DNA of 22,674 nt, from NCBI GenBank assembly GCA_964401355.1, contig CAYNYJ010000054.1, forward strand, positions 1-22,674, in the 5' to 3' direction. The notes under the pieces are model-generated. The model saw only the letters and a list, made by a program, of their open reading frames with translations, searched no databases and had not been told where the DNA came from. The position numbers and the translations under genes are program-made. How positions within the stretch are numbered: the stretch's first letter is position 1; every line of letters begins with the position of its first letter. The stretch comes from SZUA-152 sp964401355 (GTDB taxonomy: Bacteria; Pseudomonadota; Gammaproteobacteria; SZUA-152). Below are positions 8,192 through 15,889 of the stretch, piece after piece.

Positions 8192-8483
8192 GCCATTTGC
8201 CTTGTTTTTTGCCCGACTCGGGTGGCCGGTACGTTAACCCATGGCTTCCGGCTGGGTCAACCGATGCATTCACGCCGGGTGCCCGCATATCGTGGCGCGT
8301 ATTTTTGGAGAAAATTTCTGACGGACATCAATCTTTGCTTGAGATACGAGCCTGGTGTAAACGACGAGGTTATTTCTTACATATTATGCAGGTGAAACAG
8401 TGGGTGCCGTCTTCTACTGACCGGCTCTTTGAAAGTGAGAGCCGATGTTGGGACGATGTTGGGACGGTGTTGAGTGTGCGTGC
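8192..8483. other. Intergenic region between xseB and the GGDEF gene, with a hairpin and a small tandem repeat
   Basis: Both flanking genes are on the minus strand, so this holds the end of the signalling operon and the start of the xseB block. At 8422-8444 there is a perfect 7-bp stem (CGGCTCT / AGAGCCG) with a 9-nt loop and no T-run on either strand, so it is not a clear Rho-independent terminator. No convincing promoter was found by eye. An open frame across the region looks non-coding. Confidence 0.5.
8443..8475. repeat. 11-bp tandem repeat, two exact copies plus a degenerate third
   Basis: CGATGTTGGGA occurs at 8443-8453 and again at 8454-8464, followed by a decayed third copy, CGGTGTTGAGT, at 8465-8475. 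It starts on the last bases of the 8422-8444 hairpin and stops 8 bp before the end of the GGDEF gene. It could be a slippage product or a protein-binding iteron; two copies are too few to decide. Confidence 0.7.
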
Positions 8484-9638
8484 TTACTTGGAAATTTCAG
8501 GTGTTGTTTTTTTGTCATAGATGCAGATTCCACCACCTTTACGTTTGGCGTGGTACATGGCCGCGTCAGCTCTGCCGACCAAGACATCAACATCGACACC
8601 GTGATCCGGGTAAAGTGTCACGCCGACACTGGCATTGATGGTGATTTGATCGCCATCGGTATCCATGATCACGGGATCAGTGAAAATGGCCATTATTTTT
8701 TCCGCGACTTTTTCTGGTGATTCTCTGTCAACGGTGGGCAGGACGAAGGCAAACTCATCGCCGCCGAGTCTGGCGACGGTGTCGCTGGCACGCAAAACCT
8801 TTTGGATACGATCAGCCACGGTTTTGAGGACATAGTCTCCCGTCAAATGGCCGCGTTGGTCATTGATCTCTTTAAAATCGTTAAGATCCATTAGTGCCAC
8901 GGCAAATTGGGTTTTGTTGCGCTTGGCGAGTTTAATGGCTTGATTCAGGCGGTCATGAAACAGAATACGATTAGGCAGGCCGGTGAGGGCGTCGTGCAAT
9001 GAGGCATGTTTGAGCAAATCGTTACTGTCTGCCAGTTCTGCATTTTTTGATTCCAGTTCTGATAATAATTCCTGCAATTGCAGGGTGCGCTGCTGTACTT
9101 CCTGTTCCAGGTTTTTGACGTAGTGTCTAGCCTGTTCGCCGAGGTTCCATTTTTTAATCAGGCTTAATGCCATTTGCTGCACGGCGACGGCATCAAACGG
9201 TTTGCGCAAAAATAATAGTTTGTCGGTGCAACCTAGTTTCGCGACGATGTCATCCCAGGTGTAATCGGAATAGGCGGTGCAGAGCACCATTTCAACGTAG
9301 GGGTGTTTCAACCAAATGCGGCTAATGGTTTCAATGCCATCCCAGCCGGGAGGCATGCGCACATCCATAAAAATCAGGCTATAGGGTCGGCCTTCTTGCG
9401 CGGCTTTATCGACCATGGCAAGGGCTTCCTGGCCCTGTAGTGCGGAATCGACATTATAGATTAATGCTTTTGTATTATCGGTGGCGTTAGTTGGGGTTTC
9501 TTCTTCACCAAAAAGTTCGGCCTCCAGGTCGTCCAGCGCGGCATGGTCTTCGCTTTTCTCATGGATCAATACCTTGCGGAAATCTTCATGAATGGATGTG
9601 TTGTCATCAACAATTAATATACGTGTGTTGTATTCCAT
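8484..9638 (-). CDS. REC-GGDEF response regulator, diguanylate cyclase
   Basis: Makes cyclic di-GMP from two GTP under control of phosphorylation. The receiver (about 5-165) has D11/D12, phospho-acceptor D92 (FMDVRMPPGWDG), T121 and K146 (RKPF). It carries an unusually long acidic insertion (about 26-58) between helix 1 and strand 2. A coiled linker (about 168-210) joins it to a GGDEF domain (about 213-380), starting DALTGLPNR and containing the intact active site GGDEF (292-296). RASD (283-286), five residues before it, is the product-inhibition I-site, so feedback control is expected. The start is ATG 9638 with GAGAG 6 nt upstream. It lies 74 bp after the HAMP-PAS kinase gene; the kinase has no receiver of its own and is the obvious partner. 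Confidence 0.96.
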   Translation of the reverse strand: MEYNTRILIVDDNTSIHEDFRKVLIHEKSEDHAALDDLEAELFGEEETPTNATDNTKALIYNVDSALQGQEALAMVDKAAQEGRPYSLIFMDVRMPPGWDGIETISRIWLKHPYVEMVLCTAYSDYTWDDIVAKLGCTDKLLFLRKPFDAVAVQQMALSLIKKWNLGEQARHYVKNLEQEVQQRTLQLQELLSELESKNAELADSNDLLKHASLHDALTGLPNRILFHDRLNQAIKLAKRNKTQFAVALMDLNDFKEINDQRGHLTGDYVLKTVADRIQKVLRASDTVARLGGDEFAFVLPTVDRESPEKVAEKIMAIFTDPVIMDTDGDQITINASVGVTLYPDHGVDVDVLVGRADAAMYHAKRKGGGICIYDKKTTPEISK

Positions 9639-9712
9639 CGTGGTCTCTCAAAAATTTTCTTGTATGAGTGAATTAATCATTTTGTTTGGTGACTTTATAT
9701 TGCCACTTATCG

Positions 9713-12331
9713 CTATGCAACTTTGCTTATAGGTATAGTAACGGTAAAGCAAGCGCCTTTCTGAAGCCCTTCGCTATCGACTTTCAGTGTGCCCTTCATT
9801 TCGGTCATGGCATTTGCGCAGGTATGCAGTCCGAAACCGTGGCCAGATTCCTTGGTAGTAAAGCCGTGGTTAAAGATTTTTGTGAGCTGTTCGTGGCCGA
9901 TGCCACAGCCGTTGTCTTTTATTTTTAAATAAATGGCCTTGTCGTTGAGTGTACCGGTCTCGATGGTCAACTCTTTGGGCCGGTTGTACTGGTCGTTGTT
10001 ATTCATGGCCTCTTTGGCATTCTTGACCAGATTGGTGATGACCTGCAGCAGTTTGGATTTTTGTCCCATGCATGGGGGGGTGTCTGCGTAGTACGCATTG
10101 AGCTTTACCCCCCATTTCTTGAGTGACGCTTCCTGGATTTTTAGGGCATCCTCAATCAGTTCCGAGAGGTTGAGTTGCTCGGAATGGAAGCCGGATTTTG
10201 CATAGGATTGCTGGGTGCTGATGACTTCTTTCATCATCGTCACTTTTTTGATGAGACCCTTGGATTCTGTGTTGATGTTAGCGATCTCACCGCTCAACAC
10301 CTTGCCCATTTTGATGAAGTAATCCGGTAGTTTTTTGCCGCGGGCATCCTGGGTTAGAAATTCACCGATGTTTTCGTGGTGCTGCAATAATAAGTCGTTG
10401 GCCTTTAACAGGCCGGAAATTTTGCTGGCGGATGATATGCGATGCACTTCCTCGACGGCCAGATTAACGCTGTTGAGAATATTACCAATGTTATGCAAGA
10501 CGCCGGTCGCCATATCGGCCATGCCGGACTTGTGTGCGGCATCCACCAGTTGGCTTTGGGCATTTGCCAACGTTGCCTCGGTTTCTTTACGCGAGCTCAC
10601 GTCACGTAGAATACAGACGCGCAAGCGGTTGTCGCCGATATCCATATCGGATACCACGAACTCCATGGGGAAGCTGCTGCCGTCAGAACGAATGCCCTGG
10701 TACTCCGTGGGTTGTTGGCTGTCGGTACTCTGAAAGGCGTCAGTGTGTTCGTCGTCTTGGTGGTTCTGACCGGCAAAATTGCTGGAACCCGTGCTTTCAA
10801 TTAACAGGGCGCTATTAAGACCGATGGCCTGGTTTTCCGTCATGGCGAAGATATTTTCGGCAGCCGGGTTTATGGATTCTATGATGCCATTGTCATCGAG
10901 TACGATGATGCCTTCACCGATGTTATCAAGGATGGCGCGAATTCTGATTTCACTTTGTTCGAGGTCTTTGGTGCGATCCTGAACGCGGGATTCGAGCTCT
11001 CGATTGAGTGTCTGCATTTCATCGAGGTGCTGCTGTTCGTTTAACGCCGCAGCACGCAGGTCATTAATCATCTTGTTGAAGGTCTGACCGAGTTGCCCAA
11101 TTTCGTCTTGGGTGGTGACCATCACCTCGGCATTCAGGTCACCTTGTGCAATTTGTCCTGCAGCTTGCATGAGGCGGCGAATGGGCGGAAGGATGGTGTT
11201 AATGATACGTGAAGCCAGCAGCGAACCTAACAGTAGTCCGATAAAGATAATGACGATGGTGGAAATACGGATTTGTTGTAGTGCATCGGTAAGCGTTTTG
11301 CCGCCGAGTGTGGCCGCGTGCAGTTGGTAATCTGCAATGTTTTCAAAAAGGCTACGCAGCTTCTCTGCCAATGGTTGAACCTCGGTCTTCATGAGATAGG
11401 CGTCGGCACGCCATCTGTCACCGCGATAAATGCTGATGACCGGTGACAGATTTTCGAGAAACAGGATGCGCGCATCCGCCATGTCTTCCAGCTCGCCAAA
11501 GCCGAATTCCTGCTCCATGAAATCGAGCTTGATGAGCAACACGGCAGCGTGGTTGCTGAAGTTTTCGAAATTCTCCAGGAACTCCTCGTTGCGGCTGTTC
11601 AGAAACAGGCGCAAGTTATTCATCATTTGCACCCAGATGTAGCGCAGCTCGTTGAGGGTGTCGCGGGCCTCCAACATTTTCGGGTTCGATAAGGCGAGGT
11701 CGTCGGAGCTTAACAGTAGATTCAGCGCGGAGAGGAAAGCAGTGGCATGAGGTTGAATGGTTTGTTGCGTGAGCGCCAGGCCGGGGAAATTTTTATCACC
11801 GTCGTCGCGCAGTTCAAACAGTTGCTGCGCATAATTTTTGAATTGATGGAGTTGTCGTCCGGCGCGGTCGATATCGTCAGACGAAATCTCGTTCTGCTTG
11901 AACAGGCTCAGGTTGGTGGTTTTACTAAAATTGTCAAACAAATCCGCCTCGATAATTTCATATTCCTCCTTGAGATCTTCGCGTCCTGTGAGCAGGTAGC
12001 CGTTGAGCAGGGCAGTGGCGAGGTTCAGGTCTTGAACCAGTCGTTGGAACAGTGCAGCGGCCGGCTGGCGCTGGGCGATGGCGTCGTCGGCGGTTGACTC
12101 GATATCGGCCAGTTTATACAGAGTAATGCTCATTCCGGCCACCATCAGCAGGAGTAGACCTCCAAACCCGATGTAGGTTTTCTGACGAATGCTTAGACCA
12201 CGGGTCTTTACTTTGTTGTTACGGTTTTCCACGGGACTGCTTTCTGTAGAACGGGAAGAAGTGCTGTTTCCGGGAAGGGAGTTGGAATCAGTCGTGGAGT
12301 CTACGGGTTTAGGTTGCGCCGGTGTCGTCAT
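9713..12331 (-). CDS. Membrane HAMP-PAS sensor histidine kinase
   Basis: 872-residue membrane kinase. A Ser/Thr-rich cytoplasmic tail (1-45) is followed by TM1 (about 52-72). A long, mainly helical periplasmic sensor region (about 73-353) follows, then TM2 (about 356-374), a HAMP domain (375-427), a coiled coil (427-460) and a PAS domain (about 463-578). The PAS domain is interrupted by an acidic, polar insertion (about 514-542). The phospho-acceptor is H613 in GVLHNIGNILNSV, an H-box variant with HN directly followed by IGN. The ATPase domain has the N-box NLVKNAKEA (767-775), G1 DNGCG (806-810) and G2 GHGFGLH (830-836). No receiver is fused, and the REC-GGDEF gene follows after 74 bp. The kinase probably controls c-di-GMP synthesis. 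The start at 12331 lacks a visible Shine-Dalgarno sequence; the ligand is unknown. Confidence 0.94.
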   Translation of the reverse strand: MTTPAQPKPVDSTTDSNSLPGNSTSSRSTESSPVENRNNKVKTRGLSIRQKTYIGFGGLLLLMVAGMSITLYKLADIESTADDAIAQRQPAAALFQRLVQDLNLATALLNGYLLTGREDLKEEYEIIEADLFDNFSKTTNLSLFKQNEISSDDIDRAGRQLHQFKNYAQQLFELRDDGDKNFPGLALTQQTIQPHATAFLSALNLLLSSDDLALSNPKMLEARDTLNELRYIWVQMMNNLRLFLNSRNEEFLENFENFSNHAAVLLIKLDFMEQEFGFGELEDMADARILFLENLSPVISIYRGDRWRADAYLMKTEVQPLAEKLRSLFENIADYQLHAATLGGKTLTDALQQIRISTIVIIFIGLLLGSLLASRIINTILPPIRRLMQAAGQIAQGDLNAEVMVTTQDEIGQLGQTFNKMINDLRAAALNEQQHLDEMQTLNRELESRVQDRTKDLEQSEIRIRAILDNIGEGIIVLDDNGIIESINPAAENIFAMTENQAIGLNSALLIESTGSSNFAGQNHQDDEHTDAFQSTDSQQPTEYQGIRSDGSSFPMEFVVSDMDIGDNRLRVCILRDVSSRKETEATLANAQSQLVDAAHKSGMADMATGVLHNIGNILNSVNLAVEEVHRISSASKISGLLKANDLLLQHHENIGEFLTQDARGKKLPDYFIKMGKVLSGEIANINTESKGLIKKVTMMKEVISTQQSYAKSGFHSEQLNLSELIEDALKIQEASLKKWGVKLNAYYADTPPCMGQKSKLLQVITNLVKNAKEAMNNNDQYNRPKELTIETGTLNDKAIYLKIKDNGCGIGHEQLTKIFNHGFTTKESGHGFGLHTCANAMTEMKGTLKVDSEGLQKGACFTVTIPISKVA

Positions 12332-12617
12332 GTAAATTTATTTCGTTGTCAGTTGGGCTGGTTACGCGGTTTGAGAAATCTTTCCAGACCCGCGTTTTGT
12401 GTTTACAAACCGTTAATTCTCAACTGATTATCGGCGGAAACCGCATGACCTTTAAGGTTTGCCAGCGTTTTCACTGGGAAACGCGGTGTCAGGATCTCTC
12501 GCCACTTGCACTGTGGCCGGGTACACTCCAGCAACCTGGTCTTGGCCGCAGCCTGATGGGCTACAGTCAAACTTGAAATATTGAATAAAATCCATGAGTT
12601 AAGCGTTTAGGAGCCGT
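12332..12617. other. Divergent intergenic region between the kinase gene and parE
   Basis: This region must hold the promoters of both divergent transcripts. Two short hairpins are visible: GCGG-AAA-CCGC at 12434-12444 and GCGTTT / AAACGC with an 8-nt loop at 12465-12484. TAGGAG at 12608-12613 is the parE ribosome site. TAAAAT at 12586-12591 could be a -10 for parE but has no good -35. An open frame here (12322-12576) shows no family features. Confidence 0.45.
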
Positions 12618-14519
12618 ATGAGCAACCAGTACGATGCCGCCTCCATCGAGGTATTGAGCGGCCTGGAACCGGTGCGAAAGCGTCCCGGCATGTACACCCA
12701 GACCGAGCGCCCCAACCATTTGGCGCAGGAAGTGATCGACAACAGTGTCGATGAAGCCATCGCTGGCCATGCCAGCACGATTGACGTTATTTTGAGCAAA
12801 GACGGCTCCCTGCAAGTGAGCGACGATGGCCGCGGTATGCCGGTGGACATCCACCCCAACGAGGGCATCCCCGGGGTGGAGGTGATCCTCACCAAGTTGC
12901 ACGCCGGGGGTAAATTTTCGGGTAAAAATTACGAGTTTTCTGGTGGCCTGCACGGCGTGGGGGTGTCGGTGGTCAATGCCCTGTCGAAGCATCTGGAAGT
13001 GTGGGTGCGGCGCGGTGGCAAGGAATACAACATTGCCTTTGCCGACGGCAATAAAATCTCCGATCTGGAAGAAGTCGGCACCGTCGGCAAGCGCAATACC
13101 GGTACCACGCTGCGGTTCTGGCCTGATCCCAAGTACTTTGATTCCAGCAAGTTTTCCGTGCCACGGCTCAAACACGTGTTGCGCGCCAAGGCGGTATTGT
13201 GCCCCGGTCTGAAGGTCAGTTTCTACGACGAAAAGGCCGATGAAACCACCGATTGGTATTATGAAGACGGCCTGCGTGATTATTTGATGGACGCTTTGCA
13301 GGGCTTGCCCACGCTGCCCGATGAGCCCTTCATGGGTAGCTTTGAGGGGAATACCGAGGCTGCCGACTGGGCGGTGCTGTGGGTGCCCTTTAGTGAAAAT
13401 CGAGGGAGCGGGGAATCAGTGGGCGAAAGTTATGTCAACTTGGTGCCGACCGCGCAGGGTGGCACCCACGTCAACGGCCTGCGCACCGGCCTCACCGAGG
13501 CCATGCGCGAGTTTTGCGAGTTCCGCAATTTGTTGCCACGCGGCGTTAAACTCGCTCCGGATGATGTTTGGGATAAGGTCAGCTATATCCTCTCGGTGAA
13601 AATGAGTGAGCCATCTTTCTCTGGCCAGACCAAAGAGCGGCTGTCCTCGCGCGAATGCGCGGCGTTCGTCTCCGGGGTGGTGAAAGATTCCCTCAGCCTG
13701 TGGCTCAACCAACACACCGAGGTCGGCGAAGCCATCGCCGAGCTGGCCATCGCCAACGCCCAGAGTCGTCTGCGCGCGGGTAAAAAGGTGGTGCGTAAAA
13801 AGATCACCCAAGGCCCTGCATTGCCCGGCAAACTGGCGGATTGTTCTTCGTCCGACCCTTCACGAGGCGAATTGTTTTTGGTGGAAGGTGACTCCGCCGG
13901 CGGTTCCGCCAAACAGGCGCGCGACAAGGAATTTCAGGCCATCATGCCGCTGCGCGGTAAGATTCTTAACACCTGGGAAGTAGATGCCAGCGAAGTGCTG
14001 GGTTCGCAGGAAGTACACGATATCGCCGTGGCCGTTGGTGTCGATCCTGGCTCCGACAACCTGGACGGGTTGCGTTACGACAAAGTGTGCGTGCTGGCCG
14101 ATGCCGATTCCGACGGTGCGCATATTGCCACCCTGTTGTGCGCGTTGTTTCTGCGCCATTTTCGGCCGCTGGTACAAGCCGGACACATCTACATCGCGAT
14201 GCCGCCACTGTATCGCATCGACATCGGCAAAGAGGTCTATTACGCGTTAGACGAAGCCGAAAAGCAGGGAGTGCTGGATCGTATTGCCGCAGAAAAACTA
14301 CGCGGTAAAATCAATGTGCAGCGGTTTAAAGGCTTGGGCGAAATGAATCCCAAACAATTGCGTGAAACCACCCTGGCACCGGACACCCGACGGTTGGTGC
14401 AGCTCACCATTGAACCGGGTGACAGTACCAATCAGTTGATGGATATGTTGCTAGCGAAAAAACGTGCGCCGGATCGTAAGGCATGGCTGGAGAGTAAGGG
14501 GAATTTGGCGGAGGTTTGA
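12618..14519 (+). CDS. parE: DNA topoisomerase IV subunit B
   Basis: ATPase subunit of topoisomerase IV, which unlinks daughter chromosomes with ParC. The 633 residues match the family (E. coli 630). The GHKL ATPase domain has E38 and N42 in EVIDNSVDEA, DDGRGMP (69-75) and the GGLHGVGVSVVNALS loop (109-123). The TOPRIM domain has E423-G-D425-S (VEGDSAGGSAKQARD) and the metal aspartates DADSD (495-499). The C-terminus carries the QRFKGLGEMNP signature. The length and lack of the GyrB insertion favour ParE, and parC lies downstream on the same strand. TAGGAG 4 nt before the ATG is a good ribosome site. parE and parC are separated by a mobile-looking island, so they are unlikely to be strictly cotranscribed. 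Confidence 0.97.
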   Translation: MSNQYDAASIEVLSGLEPVRKRPGMYTQTERPNHLAQEVIDNSVDEAIAGHASTIDVILSKDGSLQVSDDGRGMPVDIHPNEGIPGVEVILTKLHAGGKFSGKNYEFSGGLHGVGVSVVNALSKHLEVWVRRGGKEYNIAFADGNKISDLEEVGTVGKRNTGTTLRFWPDPKYFDSSKFSVPRLKHVLRAKAVLCPGLKVSFYDEKADETTDWYYEDGLRDYLMDALQGLPTLPDEPFMGSFEGNTEAADWAVLWVPFSENRGSGESVGESYVNLVPTAQGGTHVNGLRTGLTEAMREFCEFRNLLPRGVKLAPDDVWDKVSYILSVKMSEPSFSGQTKERLSSRECAAFVSGVVKDSLSLWLNQHTEVGEAIAELAIANAQSRLRAGKKVVRKKITQGPALPGKLADCSSSDPSRGELFLVEGDSAGGSAKQARDKEFQAIMPLRGKILNTWEVDASEVLGSQEVHDIAVAVGVDPGSDNLDGLRYDKVCVLADADSDGAHIATLLCALFLRHFRPLVQAGHIYIAMPPLYRIDIGKEVYYALDEAEKQGVLDRIAAEKLRGKINVQRFKGLGEMNPKQLRETTLAPDTRRLVQLTIEPGDSTNQLMDMLLAKKRAPDRKAWLESKGNLAEV

Positions 14520-14550
14520 TGCGCGGATATTTATGTTTTTTTGAAGCTGT

Positions 14551-14582
14551 GTAGGTTGGTGGTAAGCGTAGCGAACCCCAAC
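14551..14582 (+). repeat. REP element 1 (GTAGG head), upstream of the RAYT gene
   Basis: GTAGGTTGG head, then an imperfect hairpin with arms GTTGGTGGT and ACCCCAAC and loop AAGCGTAGCGA. It lies 39 bp before the RAYT start codon, on the same strand, and would be in the RAYT leader if transcription starts upstream. Confidence 0.88.
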
Positions 14583-14621
14583 AAGCGATGCTACGTATAA
14601 CCCGCCAAGGAGGGTAACAAA

Positions 14622-15155
14622 TTGCAATATCGACGGACCGATATCGTGGCTGGAACCTATTTTTTCACCGTAAATCTGGCCGAGCGGAAACGCACTCTAT
14701 TGGCTGATCACGCAGATGTATTGCGGAAAGTGATAAAGCAGGTCAAACAAAAACATCCATTCACCATCGATGCCATGGTTGTACTTCCCGATCATTTGCA
14801 CATGCTGTGGGCCTTGCCGCAGGGGGATTGTGATTACCCGACACGCTTAATGTTGATTAAAGCAGGTTTTTCCCGGCAAATAGAAAAGGGCGAGCCGCGA
14901 AGCGTCAGTCGGCAAGCAAAAGGTGAGCGGGGAGTTTGGCAGCGACGATATTGGGAACATTTAATTCGAGATGAACAGGATTATATAAACCACGTAAATT
15001 ATATTCATTACAACCCGGTAAAGCATGGGTATGTAGGCCAAGCGTCAACTTGGCAGTATTCGAGCATTCATCGTTATATCCGGGCCGGATTGATAGAGCG
15101 GAACTGGGGCGGTGGCGCGGGTGTGCACGAGAACGGTGAATTTGGTGAGCGTTGA
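14622..15155 (+). CDS. REP-associated tyrosine transposase (RAYT, TnpA-REP, IS200/IS605-like HUH family)
   Basis: Single-strand DNA nuclease/transposase of the Y1 HUH superfamily that recognises REP palindromes. The 177 residues show the RAYT signatures. The metal-binding HxH is H58/H60 in VLPDHLHMLWALP. The catalytic tyrosine is most likely Y127 in HVNYIHYNPVKHG (124-136), and VWQRRYWEH (105-113) is a conserved element. The start is TTG at 14622, supported by a near-perfect AAGGAGGG at 14607-14614 with 7 nt spacing. REP elements lie on both sides (14551-14582, 15158-15186, 15209-15240, 15284-15314), the arrangement known as a REPtron. RAYT genes are usually single-copy, host-maintained and not flanked by IS ends; none are seen here. 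All key residues are present, so it is probably active. Confidence 0.95.
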   Translation: MQYRRTDIVAGTYFFTVNLAERKRTLLADHADVLRKVIKQVKQKHPFTIDAMVVLPDHLHMLWALPQGDCDYPTRLMLIKAGFSRQIEKGEPRSVSRQAKGERGVWQRRYWEHLIRDEQDYINHVNYIHYNPVKHGYVGQASTWQYSSIHRYIRAGLIERNWGGGAGVHENGEFGER

Positions 15156-15157
15156 TT

Positions 15158-15186
15158 GTTGGGGTTCGTGCCTCACCCCAACCTAC
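15158..15186 (-). repeat. REP element 2, inverted relative to REP 1
   Basis: Reads GTAGGTTGGGGTGAGG on the minus strand and closes with ACCCCAAC. It starts 2 bp after the RAYT stop codon, so it forms the 3' end hairpin of the RAYT message. With REP 1 it brackets the gene in inverted orientation. Confidence 0.88.
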
Positions 15187-15208
15187 GGGCAGGCATAGAG
15201 TCGCTTGC

Positions 15209-15240
15209 GTAGGTTGGTGGTGAGCGCAGCGAACCCCAAC
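15209..15240 (+). repeat. REP element 3, same orientation as REP 1
   Basis: GTAGGTTGGTGGTGAGCG followed by CAGCGA and ACCCCAAC. It is nearly identical to REP 1; the loop differs at two positions. It is paired tail-to-tail with REP 4 and head-to-head with REP 2. Confidence 0.88.
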
Positions 15241-15283
15241 GGGAAACTGATGAGCTGAGGGAAGTGTGCAGGTTTTTTTAAAT

Positions 15284-15314
15284 GTTGGGATTCGTTTCAC
15301 TCACCCCAACCTAC
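15284..15314 (-). repeat. REP element 4, inverted
   Basis: On the minus strand it reads GTAGGTTGGGGTGAGTG, then AAACGA and ATCCCAAC. One stem base is changed compared with the other copies. Elements 3 and 4 together form a second inverted pair downstream of the RAYT gene. Confidence 0.85.
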
Positions 15315-15359
15315 GGACTGCGTCGTAACATTCAGGTGTTCAGGTGTTGGATTTTAACT

Positions 15360-15459
15360 CCTTCTCCCCTTGAGGGGAGAAGGTTGGGATGAGGGGTGGA
15401 ACCCTCGGAGGTTGTAAAATGAACCCTCACCCTAGCCCTCTCCCAGTTTTGGGAGAGGG
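15360..15459. repeat. Pair of inverted C-rich hairpin repeats
   Basis: The first hairpin, 15360-15383, is a perfect 10-bp stem (CCTTCTCCCC / GGGGAGAAGG) with loop TTGA. The second, 15436-15459, is a perfect 10-bp stem (CCCTCTCCCA / TGGGAGAGGG) with loop GTTT. The flanks also match in inverse orientation: GGTTGGGATGAGGGG after the first and CCCTCACCCTAGCCC before the second. They are two copies of one dispersed intergenic repeat family in opposite orientation. They are unrelated to the GTAGG REPs. Confidence 0.85.
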
Positions 15460-15488
15460 GATGGTTTGGTTGTTGACCTTAATCCCTT

Positions 15489-15760
15489 CGATGCAGCCGA
15501 GCATCGCAGTCTTCATTGGGTTAAGCGAATATTTGTTTGAGGGAGCAAAGCGAGCGAGTTTATATTCGCGCCAATGAAGGCGAGAAGCGCAGGGCAGTCG
15601 CGTAGCGACCCAATCGTAGGGTGGCCTTTTCTTTGGTTCCATTTTCTCGATGCCCTGCGGGTACTTTTGGCCACTCAAAAGAAATGACGAATCGGCAGGA
15701 AAGCCGATTCGCACAGCCGAAGGCTGCCCGAAGGGCGAGGTACATGGATGTGCCGAGTGA
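15489..15760. repeat. Palindrome-mosaic intergenic repeat
   Basis: A run of hairpins in non-coding DNA: CGATGC/GCATCG at 15489-15506; a large cruciform at 15511-15579 (CTTCATTGG/CCAATGAAG enclosing GCGAATAT/ATATTCGC); GTCGC-GTA-GCGAC at 15597-15609; GCAGGGCA (15589-15596) with TGCCCTGC (15651-15658); a perfect 9-bp stem CGAATCGGC/GCCGATTCG at 15688-15711; then CAGCC-GAA-GGCTG (15714-15726) and GCCC-GAA-GGGC (15726-15736). The density of perfect stems suggests a mobile or structured-RNA repeat, not chance. A short frame (15621-15806) crosses it, but its composition follows the palindromes. Confidence 0.75.
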
Positions 15761-15835
15761 ACACGCAGCTTCCGTCAGGAAAAAAGTAAAACAACTGAAC
15801 GGTTAGCTGCGGAACATGCACAAGTTGTAATTATT

Positions 15836-15860
15836 GTTGGGGTTCATTTTGTTTACCCTA
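15836..15860 (-). repeat. Degenerate REP half-element
   Basis: GTTGGGGTTC at 15836-15845 matches the inner arm of the REP family on the minus strand. The outer arm is decayed to TTTACCCTA, where intact copies have CACCCCAACCTAC. It lies about 30 bp before the KAP gene and marks the right end of the repeat-rich stretch. Confidence 0.5.
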
Positions 15861-15889
15861 GCTTATTGATATAAGTTAAAGGCTGAGAT

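Noticed and set aside
8422..8444. Rho-independent terminator for the GGDEF gene
   Set aside because: The stem is good but no T-run follows it on the minus strand.
8185..8520. 111-codon open frame on the plus strand between xseB and the GGDEF gene
   Set aside because: Overlaps the start of xseB and the end of the GGDEF gene, has irregular composition and contains the tandem repeat; no recognisable domain or ribosome site.
12322..12576. 84-codon open frame upstream of parE
   Set aside because: Fills a divergent promoter region, overlaps the kinase start, and has no family features.
12567..13175. 202-codon antisense frame over parE
   Set aside because: Shadow of strong codon bias in parE; the opposite strand carries a certain gene with all its motifs.
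14905..15300. 131-codon antisense frame over the end of the RAYT gene and REPs
   Set aside because: Covers the RAYT C-terminus and three REP palindromes; an artefact of the repeats.
14551..15314. CRISPR array or insertion-sequence ends
   Set aside because: The repeats alternate in orientation, have irregular spacing, and lack unique equal-length spacers; no terminal repeats or target duplication typical of a classic IS are visible. The REP explanation fits better.
15621..15806. 61-codon open frame in the hairpin mosaic
   Set aside because: Its codons follow the palindromes, there is no ribosome site, and the region is better explained as a repeat.
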